A stretch of DNA of 64,000 nt from Neoarius graeffei (Eukaryota; Chordata; Actinopteri; Siluriformes; Ariidae): assembly GCF_027579695.1 (NCBI RefSeq), contig NC_083571.1:73418279-73482278 (forward strand), in the 5' to 3' direction. How positions within the stretch are numbered: position 1 is the first letter of the stretch; every line of letters begins with the position of its first letter. Below the pieces are notes generated by a model that saw only the letters and a list, made by a program, of their open reading frames with translations, did not search any database and was not told the DNA's origin. Made by a program: the position numbers and the translations under genes. Below are positions 1-10,948 of this stretch, piece by piece.

Positions 1-927
1 AATATCATCAAAAGATTCAGAGAATCTGGAAGAATCTCTGTGTGTAATGGTCAAGGTTGGACAACCATACTGGGTGCCCGTGATCTTTGGGCCCTCAGAT
101 GGCACTGCATCACATACAGGCATGCTTCTGTATTGGAAATCACAAAATGGGCTCAGGAATATTTCCAGAGAACATTATCTGTGAACACAATTCACCATGC
201 CATCTGCCGTTGCCAGCTAAAACTCCATAGTTCAAAGAAGAAGCCGTATCTAAACATGATCCAGAAGCGCAGACGTCTTCTCTGGGCCAAGGCTCATTTA
301 AAATGGACTGTGGCAAAGTGGAAAACTGTTCTGTGGTCAGGCGAATCAAAATTTGAAGTTCTTTATGGAAATCAGGGACGCCGTGTCATTCGGACTAAAG
401 AGGAGAAGGACGACCCAAGTTGTTATCAGTGCTCAGTTCAGAAGCCTGCATCTCTGATTGTATGGGGTTGCATTAGTGCATGTGGCATGGACAGCTTACA
501 CGTCTGGAAAGACACCATCAATGCTGAAAGATATATCCAGGTTCTAGAGCAACATATGCTCCCATCCAGACGACGTCTCTTTCAGGGAAGACCTTGCATT
601 TTCCAACATGACAATGCCAAACCACATACTGCATCAGTTACAGCATCATGGCTGTGTAGAAGAAGGGTCCAGGTACTGAACTAGCCAGCCTGCAGTCCAG
701 ATCTTTCACCCATAGAAAACATTTGGCGCATCATAAAACGGAAGATACGACAAAAAATACCTAAGACAGTTGAGCAACTAGAATCCTACATTAGACAAGA
801 ATGGGTTAACATTTCTATCCCTAAACTTGAGCAACTTGTCTCCTCAGTCACCAGACGTTTACAGACTGTTAAAGAGAAAAGGGGATGTCTCACAGTGGTA
901 AACATAGCCTTGTCCCAACTTTTTTGA
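1..927 (+). pseudogene. Tc1/mariner transposase, inactive (5' end outside window)
   Basis: The frame is open from the first base and encodes a Tc1-type transposase that normally cuts and pastes its own element at TA sites. The DD34E signature is recognisable. The second D lies in QHDNAKPHT (codon 610-612), and the E lies in DLSPIEN (codon 715-717), with 34 residues between them. The first catalytic D, expected in WSDESKF, is G here (WSGESKF, codon 340-342). An in-frame TAG at 682-684 replaces the usual W of the VLNWP motif. After the stop the same frame continues to a TGA at 925-927. Both lesions abolish activity. The N-terminal DNA-binding region starts before the window. Family assignment is firm; the subfamily was not determined. 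Confidence 0.9.
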
Positions 928-1121
928 GATGTGTTGCTGATATGAAATTTAAAATCACCTCATTTTTCTCTTTAAATTCTACATTTTCTCAGTTTAAACA
1001 TTTGATATGTCATCTATGTTCTATTCTGAATAAAATATGGAATTTTGAAACTTTCACATCATTGCATTCTTTTTTTATTTACAATTTGTACTTTGTCCCA
1101 ACTTTTTTGGAATCAGGGTTG
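928..1121 (+). mobile_element. 3' end and terminal repeat of the Tc1 element
   Basis: Non-coding tail of the Tc1 element that starts before the window. It ends in the typical inverted-repeat sequence (ACTTTGTCCCAACTTTTTTG, then GAATCAGGGTTG), followed by TA at 1122-1123. The paralogous flanks near 31889 and 43110 read ...CTATGTACAAGTAAAAGG without the element. This places the insertion at that TA dinucleotide. Confidence 0.85.
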
Positions 1122-1843
1122 TACAAGTAAAAGGATTTTATTTAAATATTATTGATCTTTACAGTGCTAGTCTTTCGAAAATGACATCATAAAATCTCAG
1201 ACTTTCCTGTGTGTGATATACTCAAATAGGTTGTAAAGTTCACTGATAAATAAAACATTTGTCTAAAAGAAATTTTTGCATCTGAATCCTGTTCCAAAAA
1301 TCACTAAAAGCTTGTCTGCCATTAGATTGAATCAATTTGTAGGTCAGTGGTGCTGCATGTGTGACGTCATATGCGCCACTGCCTTCTTTTGTGTCTACAC
1401 TGATTCTTTGCAATGTCATGCATTCTTCATACTAATTCTTTTGAAAAAGATGACGAAAGCTACAACAGGATGGTACACAAGTGTCAGATTAATAATTATA
1501 TTATTTTATAATTTTAATAATTTTATTTAGGTGCTTATAGTAGGAAATATTGAGTGCTGTTTTATGACCTAATCCCACAACACCGTTAAATATAACTATA
1601 ACTATCGCTATACCTATACGTATAACTATAACTATGATTATACCTATACCTGAATTTATTTCCTGTCTGGAGCAGTCACAGCACATCTATAGTCCCGGCT
1701 ATAGGATGTTGGCTGTTGTGGGAAAATGTCGCAGTTGTAGGGATTCTTTGACACTTCTACAATCAACTTCTCCTCCATTGATGCAACACGGTCGTACAAA
1801 GATGTTCAAGGAATAATAGCACGTGCTCAGACAACGTTACATG
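1122..1843. other. 3' flank of an upstream array unit (no gene)
   Basis: Unique-looking spacer that matches the DNA downstream of SEA gene copy 1 (from about 31889) and copy 2 (about 43110-44206). It is therefore the 3' flank of a further gene copy lying before the window. It contains a TATAAC-rich simple repeat around 1588-1655 and no convincing coding sequence. It is interrupted by ERV1 at 1844 and resumes at 10352. Confidence 0.7.
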
Positions 1844-2298
1844 TGTAGGTATCATGCCACCATCTTGTGTCTAAGAACTACAACTTCTGCGTTGACTACG
1901 TCACGCCTGGGCGGGATCACGTACATCAGGTTTCACATAAGAGACTTGGAAACTCCATTTTTCTTTGTCTCTGGTGTCTGAACTCAGTGGAGGACAGACC
2001 ATAGAGTGACGCTCACCATCGGACTGTCCGAAACCATGACTATTTCCTGCAAGAGACACATTTTAGAACGTTCTCCTCCTTCTATCCACCCTTGATCACG
2101 GTGGACTCCAGGAAACACGCACGCTTTTAACTCAAGTGAGTTATAAACTGGTTTTTCTCAGTCATTCTTTTAGTACGTACTAGACTGCAACCAAAAGGCA
2201 GTTTTATTGGTGTTGGGAGCGGCTGGACCGTCCTAACCTGTCTGATCATAACTTTCTTCTCACGAGCTACGAAGATCTTCAAAGAAAACTTCAGAACA

Positions 2299-2334
<36 letters not shown>

Positions 2335-2572
2335 AGCGCAATCTTCAGCCTGCCTGCCATTTCCACGGAAGAGACTCTGCTTTCTACAGAAGACGAAAGT
2401 TTGCAGTAAGGAAAGGCACTGGGCACAGATAAATAATGTTAGTCTAGACAGTAATTAATTCACTAAGTGTGAAGCTATAGTCAGGAATAAGTGTGTACAC
2501 TGATTTATTATTTTTGATTCCCTATTATTTGGTATTATTGATTTAAAATTGGTTAATCCATAAGTTTGTGCA

Positions 2573-2616
<44 letters not shown>

Positions 2617-3391
2617 TACATTCTAATTTAATTTAACTCACTCATATTTTGACCTTATTAAGATTTCAGTGAGTTTGATAATGTTATGAGTGTGGAATTT
2701 CTTTGTTACTGAGAAAACGCGTGCTCACTAAATCCTGAGGGGTCCCCTCCTCCAAGATTGCAGATAAGTCACTCTGGCTCGTCCTGGCACGGACACACAC
2801 GCGCACACACACACACACACGAACATAACAAAATATCAGATAAGAACATTCCAAATTTTATAGCTCCCTCATACACACACACCTTGGCTCAGGCCTAGGG
2901 GCCTAACACACACACACACACACACACCACAAACACACATATATACACACCTCACTGCTTGTATATATTGATTATTATTTTTATCTTTGTATAATAAATT
3001 CATTTATTATCAAAGCTGTGTGTGTAGTCATCTGCTGTTTCGATATTTTGAAGTTGCCCAGTCAAAAGAATTCAAGGAAGGTGTATACAATTTGTAATAT
3101 GGTAAGTGATCAATAATAATTTGATAAGATACCATAATCTAGCTGTTTGGTAATTTATCCAGGATTAATGGTATGATTCATTAAATGATTCATTAAATGA
3201 TTCATTGAACGGTTCACTAAATGATTCATTGAACGATTCACTAAATGATTCATGGATTGATTAAATGACTCCTTGATTCGATTCATTGAATAATTCACTT
3301 CAACAATCCAAATGAGACTGATTTTATGTAATTATTAAAGATTGATCACTTATCCAAATCTTAAATACACAAATCCTTAATTACACCTACA
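1844..3391 (+). repeat. ERV1 5' LTR
   Basis: Long LTR of 1548 bp that starts TGTAGGTATC and ends TTACACCTACA. It matches 8825-10351. It contains CT microsatellites (about 2301-2330 and 2579-2614), CA runs (about 2794-2820 and 2906-2930), an AATAAA signal near 2993 and a run of degenerate ATGATTCATT repeats (about 3172-3297). Confidence 0.92.
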
Positions 3392-3395
3392 TTAT

Positions 3396-3413
3396 TGGAG
3401 GCACCGCTGGGAT
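3396..3413 (+). promoter_or_regulatory. ERV1 primer binding site, tRNA-Thr type
   Basis: TGGAGGCACCGCTGGGAT lies 4 nt after the 5' LTR. It is complementary to the 3' end of vertebrate tRNA-Thr (acceptor end ...GGTGCCT plus CCA). This is the expected place and sense for priming minus-strand DNA synthesis. The tRNA assignment rests on remembered tRNA ends. Confidence 0.8.
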
Positions 3414-3636
3414 GATTGGTTTGTCGACTTCTGAGTAGTGTTACAGCAGATCCACTACAGGTGTGTTAAAACGGTTAACAGCAGTGTGATAACCATACCA
3501 CAAATTCTAACAACCTATTGATAACTTAGGATAAGAGAAGATCTCCAACCAATTAAACCTTGTTAATTAATTACATAGTTAATATTAATTAATCCTAATT
3601 GATTAATAATTAACTAATTGATTTGTTAATTACCCA

Positions 3637-5469
3637 ATGCCTAATCTAAATAAAATGGCATCCCCTCGTGTCTCAGAGACTGAAGACAACGAGCAAGACG
3701 TGTCCCTTTTTGAGGTCATCGCAGACCTCATTCACTGCTCTGACTCTGATAGGGCAACCATTAGGGGCATGAGTAGGCATGAGTGCCAAGCTGGCATAAT
3801 CAACTCAATAACACAAATGAGAGATCCAAAGAGAACAACAATCAGTGTCCAACATGCACTAGGTAAACTATTCCTGTTACACTTCCAGGATACTGATCAA
3901 CAGATCAGATCCCTGCGCGGAGAGTTTGACAGGCTGACCTCCAGCAACGCTGAGCTGACAGCTGAGGTCAATGATTTATCTAGGGAGCGTAGCCTCTTGA
4001 AGGACTCCCTTGATGAGTGCGCCGAAAGGCTAGAGAAAGCCGAGAAAGGCGCCGGAAGGGCTGCCAAGGAGCAGAACCCTAAAGAAGGGCGCGAGGGGCG
4101 TGAGAGACCCCCAACCATGCGTCAAAGTTTAGAGCGGGAAGAGGCATCCGAACTGGACACCGTGGATTACCTGGCCGAGAACCAGACATCCCACCAAACT
4201 CCATCAACTCGCTACACAACTCCATCGTCATCTAGCCAGGATGGAGCTGTCCTGTGCTCATCCCGAGCCCAGGCCTGTAGCACACCTAGGTCAGTGTGCT
4301 ACAGCTTCCCTGATCCACCTTCGGGTGAATCAGACTATGACTCTCGTGCGGAACGGGAGCAATTCCAGAGTAGCTCAGATAGTGAGCACTCAGGAGAGCG
4401 AAGGGGGTCGCGTAAAGATGCTCACCAAGCCCTCCGCATACGGCAAATTGACCTACTTGCCAAAGATATCGAGGGGTTCGATCCCGATAATAAGAGAACC
4501 AACGTAAATGATTATTTACGAGAAATTGACCGATGCCTGATGGACCTACCAAGAGCCACAATGTGAGAGAAGCTTAAACTGGTTTGGAAGACCTCCAGTA
4601 GCTGTGTCCGTGCCTTTTTAGAGACACTACCACCAAACGTTCACGATAGTTATTTGAAACTTCGCAATTACATGAGGGAAGAATATGCGCCGTACACGGA
4701 TGAAACCTCCGCGACGTTGTGTGCAATACAAATTTGGCAGAAACGGTCTGAGACGCCTCGTGAATATTATAGACGGCTACGTACCGCCTACTTCCAGGGT
4801 AGCAACGCACCAGGTTTAGAAGAAGATAGGGGCTTCAAATCCCTTTTCTTACATAACCTCCACCCAAGCATGCGGACTCAAGTCACACTGATGTGTCGGC
4901 AAAATGGCTACTCGATGAAGGAAACTAGGCAGCTAGCCCAAATGACCTGGGAGACCATTGTCAAAACCGTAAACGGAAACGATGATGAACCCAGAGTCCT
5001 TAGCCTCCAGGGTGAGGACAAGCCCCCGCTAACCTTAGAAGGAGGTGAAGCACTGAAAGGGGGACCCACCTGGAAAAATTCCGGTCCAGCCCGATCCTTG
5101 CCGAACCATCACCAAGGTGAGTGGGAGAATCGGCAAGGTAAGGCCAGGAGAGACTGCTGGCAAGGTCATAGTGACTGTAGCAACCGCCCATCATGTAAAA
5201 AGGGTCATAAGGAAGAAAGCGGTTGGCAGCAAGACTGTCATCCCCGCTCTGGCCAGAGATGGCAGGAGCGTTCCGACCATAACACTAAACGTAGAGGTAG
5301 AAATGAACAACACAGTGACTCGGACCAACCTGATGAGTCCCACTCAGAAATGGACTCTTTAAAGGCCTGCTTGGCTGAATTTAGGAAACTGTTACAGGAA
5401 CAGTCAAATTCCTCAACCGAGAAAACAAAAGAGCCCGAGAAAAATGACAAAAGCTACCCACTGGCATGA
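3637..5469 (+). pseudogene. gag: ERV1 gag, broken by an in-frame TGA
   Basis: Structural polyprotein gene of ERV1. The N-terminal part (3637-4563) has a long heptad-rich, probably coiled-coil segment around residues 85-150, followed by a Ser/Asp/Glu-rich linker. A TGA at 4564-4566 stops it; the frame then continues to 5469 without shifting. The second part looks like a capsid (region around 4654-4950), then a Gly/Lys/Arg/His-rich nucleocapsid-like tail with scattered Cys and His but no canonical CX2CX4HX4C knuckle. A second in-frame stop (TGA, 5467-5469) is followed by 21 open codons to a TAG at 5533-5535. The start could be 3637 or the ATG at 3655. Gag identity is inferred from position and composition. 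Confidence 0.75.
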
Positions 5470-5535
5470 CTAGGCCAGGAACCACGAGTAGATCTCGTGA
5501 AAGGGGGAGGAGATCCCTCTGAAACAGCAGGCTAG

Positions 5536-6426
5536 GGTCAGGATGTAGGGCCCCCTCTGGTGGCGAAGGCAAACACACAAAACTCACCTCTCACGTGCGC
5601 TAAAGTCTTCACCACCATCTCTGACACACGGCTCTCACAAGGCGACCCAATCCCAACCAAGCCCTGCAATATAAACTTAGTCAGCTTTACACAAAACAAA
5701 ATCCCACAGTCGTTGGATCCCACAAAACATGCACAAACTCGTTGCAATGAGATTAGTGTGAACACTAATCAACCAAGTGCCATGCGAGATCAAATTGCTG
5801 ATGAACTTCAGTTCATGTCTTTGCACACCGAGTCCGGTGTTGAAACATCCGACATCGTGACTCCCACTAGTGGCCACAACTCTTTGAAAAATCTCCCTTT
5901 ATCCATCGACTCAGACACAGGCACCCATTTCACTGTTGGTGTAATGGCTGCGCTGTGGAACATGTTAGGCGTCGAGGCGAAATTCTATATCGCGCACCAC
6001 CCTCAATCCTCTGGTCAGGTTGAGCGAGCCAATCAAACCATTGTGAGCATGCTGCAAGAGTATGTCACCCACCATGGTAAAGATTGGGATGTGAAACCTC
6101 CCTTGGTGCCAAGGGCCATTCGGTCCACCCCTCATCGCACCACTGGAGTCACACTCTTTGGGATGATGACTGGGCGAGAAACAGTTCTTCCCCTGCATCT
6201 CCTATACAAACCAAAGGACATGAGCATCGCAACTGCATACACCACACATCAATATGTCAGCGACCTACGATGCCACCTACAGTCAACCTTTACAGGTGCC
6301 CAAAAGAATCTCGATTCGAGTATAGGACACAAAGCCTACTACGCCCGAATCTCAGAGAAGTTCCTACCATCCCGGTCGAGACCTTTCGATCGTGGGAAAA
6401 CCGTTCCCCATCGTGTATCACATTAG
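5536..6426 (+). pseudogene. pol: ERV1 pol remnant: integrase catalytic end only
   Basis: In the same frame as gag, directly after the TAG at 5533. The first ~110 codons are not recognisable and may derive from the start of pro-pol. From about 5900 the sequence is retroviral integrase: a D in DTGTHF, then 35 residues, then the E of SSGQVERAN, the D-35-E half of the DDE triad. The first catalytic D, the zinc-binding domain, RNase H and the whole reverse transcriptase are absent, so an internal deletion of roughly 2-3 kb is implied. The frame ends at 6426, probably before the natural C-terminus. Confidence 0.75.
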
Positions 6427-6643
6427 GACACCCCGACCTAATCAAACACTCTCATATCGATGGGTCCATAATAATCGAAGCAAACTTTTGAACAGTCCTC
6501 ACTCCAAAAGGGGGTGGACGATAGCTAGGCCCATCCTGTCTACTTAGCTTGTAGGCATCACTTATCTTTAAGCGTATGCTAACACTCCCGATCATATTTA
6601 TCAACCCAATAAAATAAAAGAGAATCCTTCTGTATGTTACAGA

Positions 6644-8287
6644 ATGGACTCCCTCGGAATCCTGTGCATCCTCCTCACCCTACAGCTGAGTCAGTCAAGT
6701 GAGGTGGTGGAGCCTGGCCCCCAGGTGGCATCATCCTGCAGGAGGCTCCTGGGTTCCTTCTTACAAACTGTCGCATCCACACTCAACAGGTATACGCCCG
6801 ACTAGACCCATGGGTCGTATACCGTAAACACTTCAGGTCACTGATACCTTCGAGCGACGATAATGGACCAAATGGCGAGATATCTAATGTAGTTGTACAC
6901 GCTAAATGCACCACTACCCACATGCTAGAACAGTTACAGAAATTCATAGTCACCGAGGAAGAACTGAGTGGTAAAACACGTCAGAAAAGGTTCCTCAGGG
7001 GTTTAATTATCGGTGCATCTGCCATTGGATCCTTGTTTTCTATTGGTCTCTCTGCAGCCAACACAGTCAGTTTGAATACGCTGAAAAAAGAAGTTAGCAT
7101 TCTGAAAAAGGAAATGCCAGAGATCCGAGAGAAACTGCTTATCCAACAACACGAGCTGCAGGGCTTAGGCAAATCCCTGCAGGGAACTATATTAACTGTT
7201 AACCTGCATACTGATCTAATCTATAACACTATGCAGACTGTAGACAAATTGGCTGGAAGAATCAAGAACGAGATCAAATATGTCAGAGAAATAAGGGATT
7301 TAATGCAAGACCTGCTTAGAGAAGTAGGTGACTCAATTAGTTCCCTGAGTAGTGGCAAAGTCCCATCGTATCTCACACCCCTTAGCTTGGTGGAGAATTT
7401 ACTACAATCCACTACCACTACTAGAGACGTGCATTCCTCGCAAATACACCTGGCATATAGTCTCGGCAGTGCTATTCCCATTTTTGTGAGTCCACAAGAT
7501 TTCAAGATAAGTTTCATACTAAATCTACCCATCATTGAGAGAAACAACATATATAGACTCAAATCTGTACTCAACGTAGGTTTCTGGAAGGACAATGTCC
7601 GTATACACATACAAACACCACCCATGGTAGCATACCATGACGACAACCCCTGTCTATTTTATTCCCAACCTAGAGATGTGCACCTCCACAAAAGACATCC
7701 ACTGGGTCTGCCCATGCAACCCATTTATTAGAGACACTACGGATCGCCTGTGCGGTCTGAGGGCGAAAGCGCCCGAACAAAAGTGTGTAGGTCAAATGTC
7801 CGCAAAGGACGAGGATATGGAAACTAGAGTAGAAGGAGCTGGTAGTCGGTGGGTTGTTAACACTCCAAAAACTGAAATCTTGATGTCATACAACCAGCAC
7901 CACACAGCCACAAGAATGAAAATCCCAAACCAAACGGTGTTCCTTAGTGTACCACAGGGAGCCACCATTCACATAGGTGACATCACCCTACACCATCTTA
8001 GTACTGACAGGTACGATTCGGAGATTGAGATGATAGACGCCTTTGAAGGTTATGATCTTGAGATCAGTAACACCCTCCAACAGCAATTGCTGGTTGAAGG
8101 GACCAAAACAGTGAAATTTAGTGTAGATCAGAATGGAATTTCGACCATAGTCTCCCAAAACCGGGTCAGAGGGTCACTTGACCTCGAGTCTGCCCTAAGT
8201 CTGATTGTGTTGGGACTTCTTCTCTGTGGCTGGGTCTTTTCTGCTGGTATCGCATGCATGCTACACAAACGAATAGCGACGCTATAA
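6644..8287 (+). pseudogene. env: ERV1 env, class I-like fusion glycoprotein with two frameshifts
   Basis: Envelope glycoprotein gene. An ATG at 6644 starts a hydrophobic signal peptide (MDSLGILCILLTLQ). This frame stops at 6803-6805, but a neighbouring frame is open from about 6703, suggesting an indel near the C run at 6714-6720. A furin-type site RQKR (6979-6990) is followed by a Gly/Ala-rich hydrophobic segment typical of a fusion peptide, then a long heptad region. A second frame change lies around 7640-7700; the rest runs to 8287 and ends with a transmembrane helix (about 8178-8260) and a short basic tail. The surface part before the furin site is only about 115 residues. I see no CWLC or CX6CC motif, so it is not a standard gammaretroviral Env. 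Confidence 0.75.
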
Positions 8288-8811
8288 GCCAAGCTGGATA
8301 AAGGGGTCTGCGTTCCTGACAGCTTCAGCCATAGTAGCGCACGCTTTCTGGCCAAACCATCTGTTGCTGTTACCGTGCCAGAAGATTAGGTTTAACACCC
8401 TAACCACTAACACTTCTTTTCTCTACTCCACTTCCTCTCTTTTCTTGTTTTATTATTTTCTTTGAGTAGAAAATGAAGTATATATGTAGTGTTCACTGAA
8501 ATGAAATATATATATGTAACCTGCACTGAAATGAAGTATATATGTAGTCTTCACTGGAAAATATGTAATGTTCACTGTTTGAACTTTGAAGTAACCTAAT
8601 CTAGTTAGATAGTGATTATATGCCCAAAGTGCCTATGGTGATTATATGCTCAAGTACCTCTACCTCCAACTGTCTCACTGGAACTCACAAGTTTACACAG
8701 TCTTCACAGGACACCATGAACTGTGCAGAACAAGTCTACCTCAAGGACTATAGACACGGCGATGATACGGTAAGGTGCTCTCAGTGCTACAACTCCGTCA
8801 TACCCCTGAGA
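8288..8811. other. ERV1 3' untranslated region with short tandem repeats
   Basis: No coding potential. Between about 8466 and 8580 there are four degenerate copies of a ~35-bp unit built on GAAATGAAGTATATATGTAG-type sequence plus TTCACTG. The rest is ordinary spacer up to the purine tract. Confidence 0.6.
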
Positions 8812-8824
8812 CCAAAAGGGGGAA
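8812..8824 (+). promoter_or_regulatory. ERV1 polypurine tract
   Basis: CCAAAAGGGGGAA lies directly before the TGTAGG start of the 3' LTR. It is the expected position and composition of the plus-strand primer. Confidence 0.8.
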
Positions 8825-9290
8825 TGTAGGTATCATGCCGCCATCTTGTGTCTAAGAACTACAACTTCCGCGTTGACTACGTCACGCCTGGGCGGGATCA
8901 CGTACATCATTCCTCAGGTTTCATATAAGAGACTTGGAAACTCCATTTTTCTTTGTCTCTGGTGTCTGAACTCAGCGGAGGACAGATCATGGAGGGACGC
9001 TCACCATCGGACCATCCGAAACCACGACTCTTTCCTGCAAGAGACACGTTTTAGAACGTTCTCCTCCTTCTATCCACCCTTGATCACAGTGGACTCCAGG
9101 AAACATGCGCGCTTTTTACTCAAGTGAGTTATAAACCGGTTTTTCTCAGTCATTCTTTTAGTACGTACTAGACTGCAACCAAAAGGCAGTTTTATTGGTG
9201 TTGGGAGCGGCTGGACCGTCCTAACCTGTCTGATCATAACTTTCTTCTCACGAGCTACGAAGATCTTCAAAGAAAACTTCAGAGCAACCG

Positions 9291-9321
<31 letters not shown>

Positions 9322-10351
9322 GCGCAATCTTCAGCCTGCCTGCCATTTCCACGGAAGAGACTCTGCTTTCTACAGAAGACGAAAGTTTGCAGTAAGGAAA
9401 GGCACTGGGCACAGATAAATAATATTAGTCTAGACAGTAATTAATTCACTAAGTGTGAAGCTATAGTCAGGAATACATGTAAGTGTGTACACTGATTTAT
9501 TATTTTTGATTCCCTATTATTTGGTATTATTGATTTAAAATTGGTTAATCCATAAGTTTGTGCATGTCTTTCTCTCTCTCTCCTAACATTCTAATTTAAT
9601 TTAACTCATTCATATTTTGACCTTATTAAGATTTCAGTGAGTTTGATAATGTTATGAGTGTGGAATTTCTTTGTTACTGAGAAAACGCGTGCTCACTAAA
9701 TCCTGAGGGGTCCCCTCCTCCAAGATTGCAGATAAGACACTCTGGCTCGTCCTGGCACGGACACACACACGCGCACACACACACACACGAACATAACAAA
9801 ACATCAGATAAGAACATTCCAAATTTTATAGCTCCCTCATACACACACACCTTGGCTCAGGCCTAGGGGCCTAACACACACACACCACACAAACACACAT
9901 ATATACACACCTCACTGCTTGTATATATTGATTATTATTTTTATCTTTGTATAATAAATTCATTTATTATCAAAGCTGGGTGTGTACTCATCTGCTGTTT
10001 CGATATTTTGAAGTTGCCCAGTCAAAAGAATTCAAGGAAGGTGTAGACAGTTTGTAATATGGTAAGTGATCAATAATAATTTGATAAGATACCATAATCT
10101 AGCTGTTTGGTAATTTATCCAGGATTAATGGTATGATTCATTAAATGATTCACTAAATGATTCATTGAACGGTTCACCAAATGATTCATTGAACGAATCA
10201 CTAAATGATTCATGGATTCATTAAATGACTCCTTGATTCAATTCATTGAATGATTCACTTCAACGATCCAAATGAGACTGATTTTATGTAATTATTAAAG
10301 ATTGATCACTTATCCAAATCTTAAATACACAAATCCTTAATTACACCTACA
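8825..10351 (+). repeat. ERV1 3' LTR
   Basis: 1527-bp copy of the 5' LTR, ending CACCTACA and followed by the CATG target duplication. It differs by point changes, a few-base insertion near 8909 (ATTCCTC) and shorter CT microsatellites. Confidence 0.92.
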
Positions 10352-10355
10352 CATG

Positions 10356-10940
10356 TAATCAATTACCTGATTGGTCAGATTTTTTATTGGATCAGGTTCG
10401 GAAAAAATCCCCCCCCACACCCACCCACCCACCCACCCACCCACCTCTACCTAATGTAGCACAAATTAAAAAGGATTTATATGGTCCTAATTGGTACTTT
10501 TAGAACCAGAAAAGGTTGTAATTTTTTGAGCAACTTAGTTTTGGAGGTTTATCCAAACAAATTCCTGGCTGCTGCGTGCTCGCTGCACACAATGCATATG
10601 GCACAATGCATCACCCACTTCTGCTGGCTCCAGCGCTGAAAGTGAAAGTGCCTAACCCAAGCTTGACACTGACTGCGTGGTGAGATCTTTGGGATCGCAC
10701 TTCTGACTTTTGTTTCCAGTTTGTAGGAACTGCTACAAACTGTCCCAGAAAAAAAAGAAAGAAACACAGTTCAATAAAATATCAAAAATACAACTCAAAT
10801 CTCAGATCTCACAGATCAATGTATATACCGGTAAGCAATAACTCAAATTTCCACAGTTCGGTGTATCATCAGTCCTTTAGCTAAGTATTTTATCAGTCCA
10901 AATGAAATTCACTGTGTATTGCTGCAAAAACCTGATAGAG
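10356..10940. other. Array spacer (continues 1122-1843)
   Basis: Matches 44207-44790 closely apart from a CCCA repeat expansion (10412-10445). No gene seen; the minus-strand frame at 10549-10767 is not convincing because its paralogue at 44288-44602 reads differently. Confidence 0.65.
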
Positions 10941-10948
10941 CCATGATC

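Larger units (their letters stand above)
1844..10351 (+). mobile_element. ERV1: endogenous retrovirus, gag + env retained, pol mostly deleted
   Basis: A complete two-LTR provirus of about 8.5 kb. The ends are TGTAGG...CCTACA, and it is flanked by a 4-bp CATG target duplication (1840-1843 and 10352-10355). The empty site survives in a paralogous unit at 44203-44206 (TTACATGTAATC). Order: LTR, tRNA-Thr-type primer site, gag, a short leftover of pol containing only the integrase catalytic end, env, purine tract, LTR. Reverse transcriptase, RNase H and the first half of integrase are missing, and gag and env carry stops or frameshifts. It therefore cannot replicate by itself. The LTRs differ by scattered substitutions and by CT/CA microsatellite lengths, so it is older than ERV2 in the same window. 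Confidence 0.9.
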
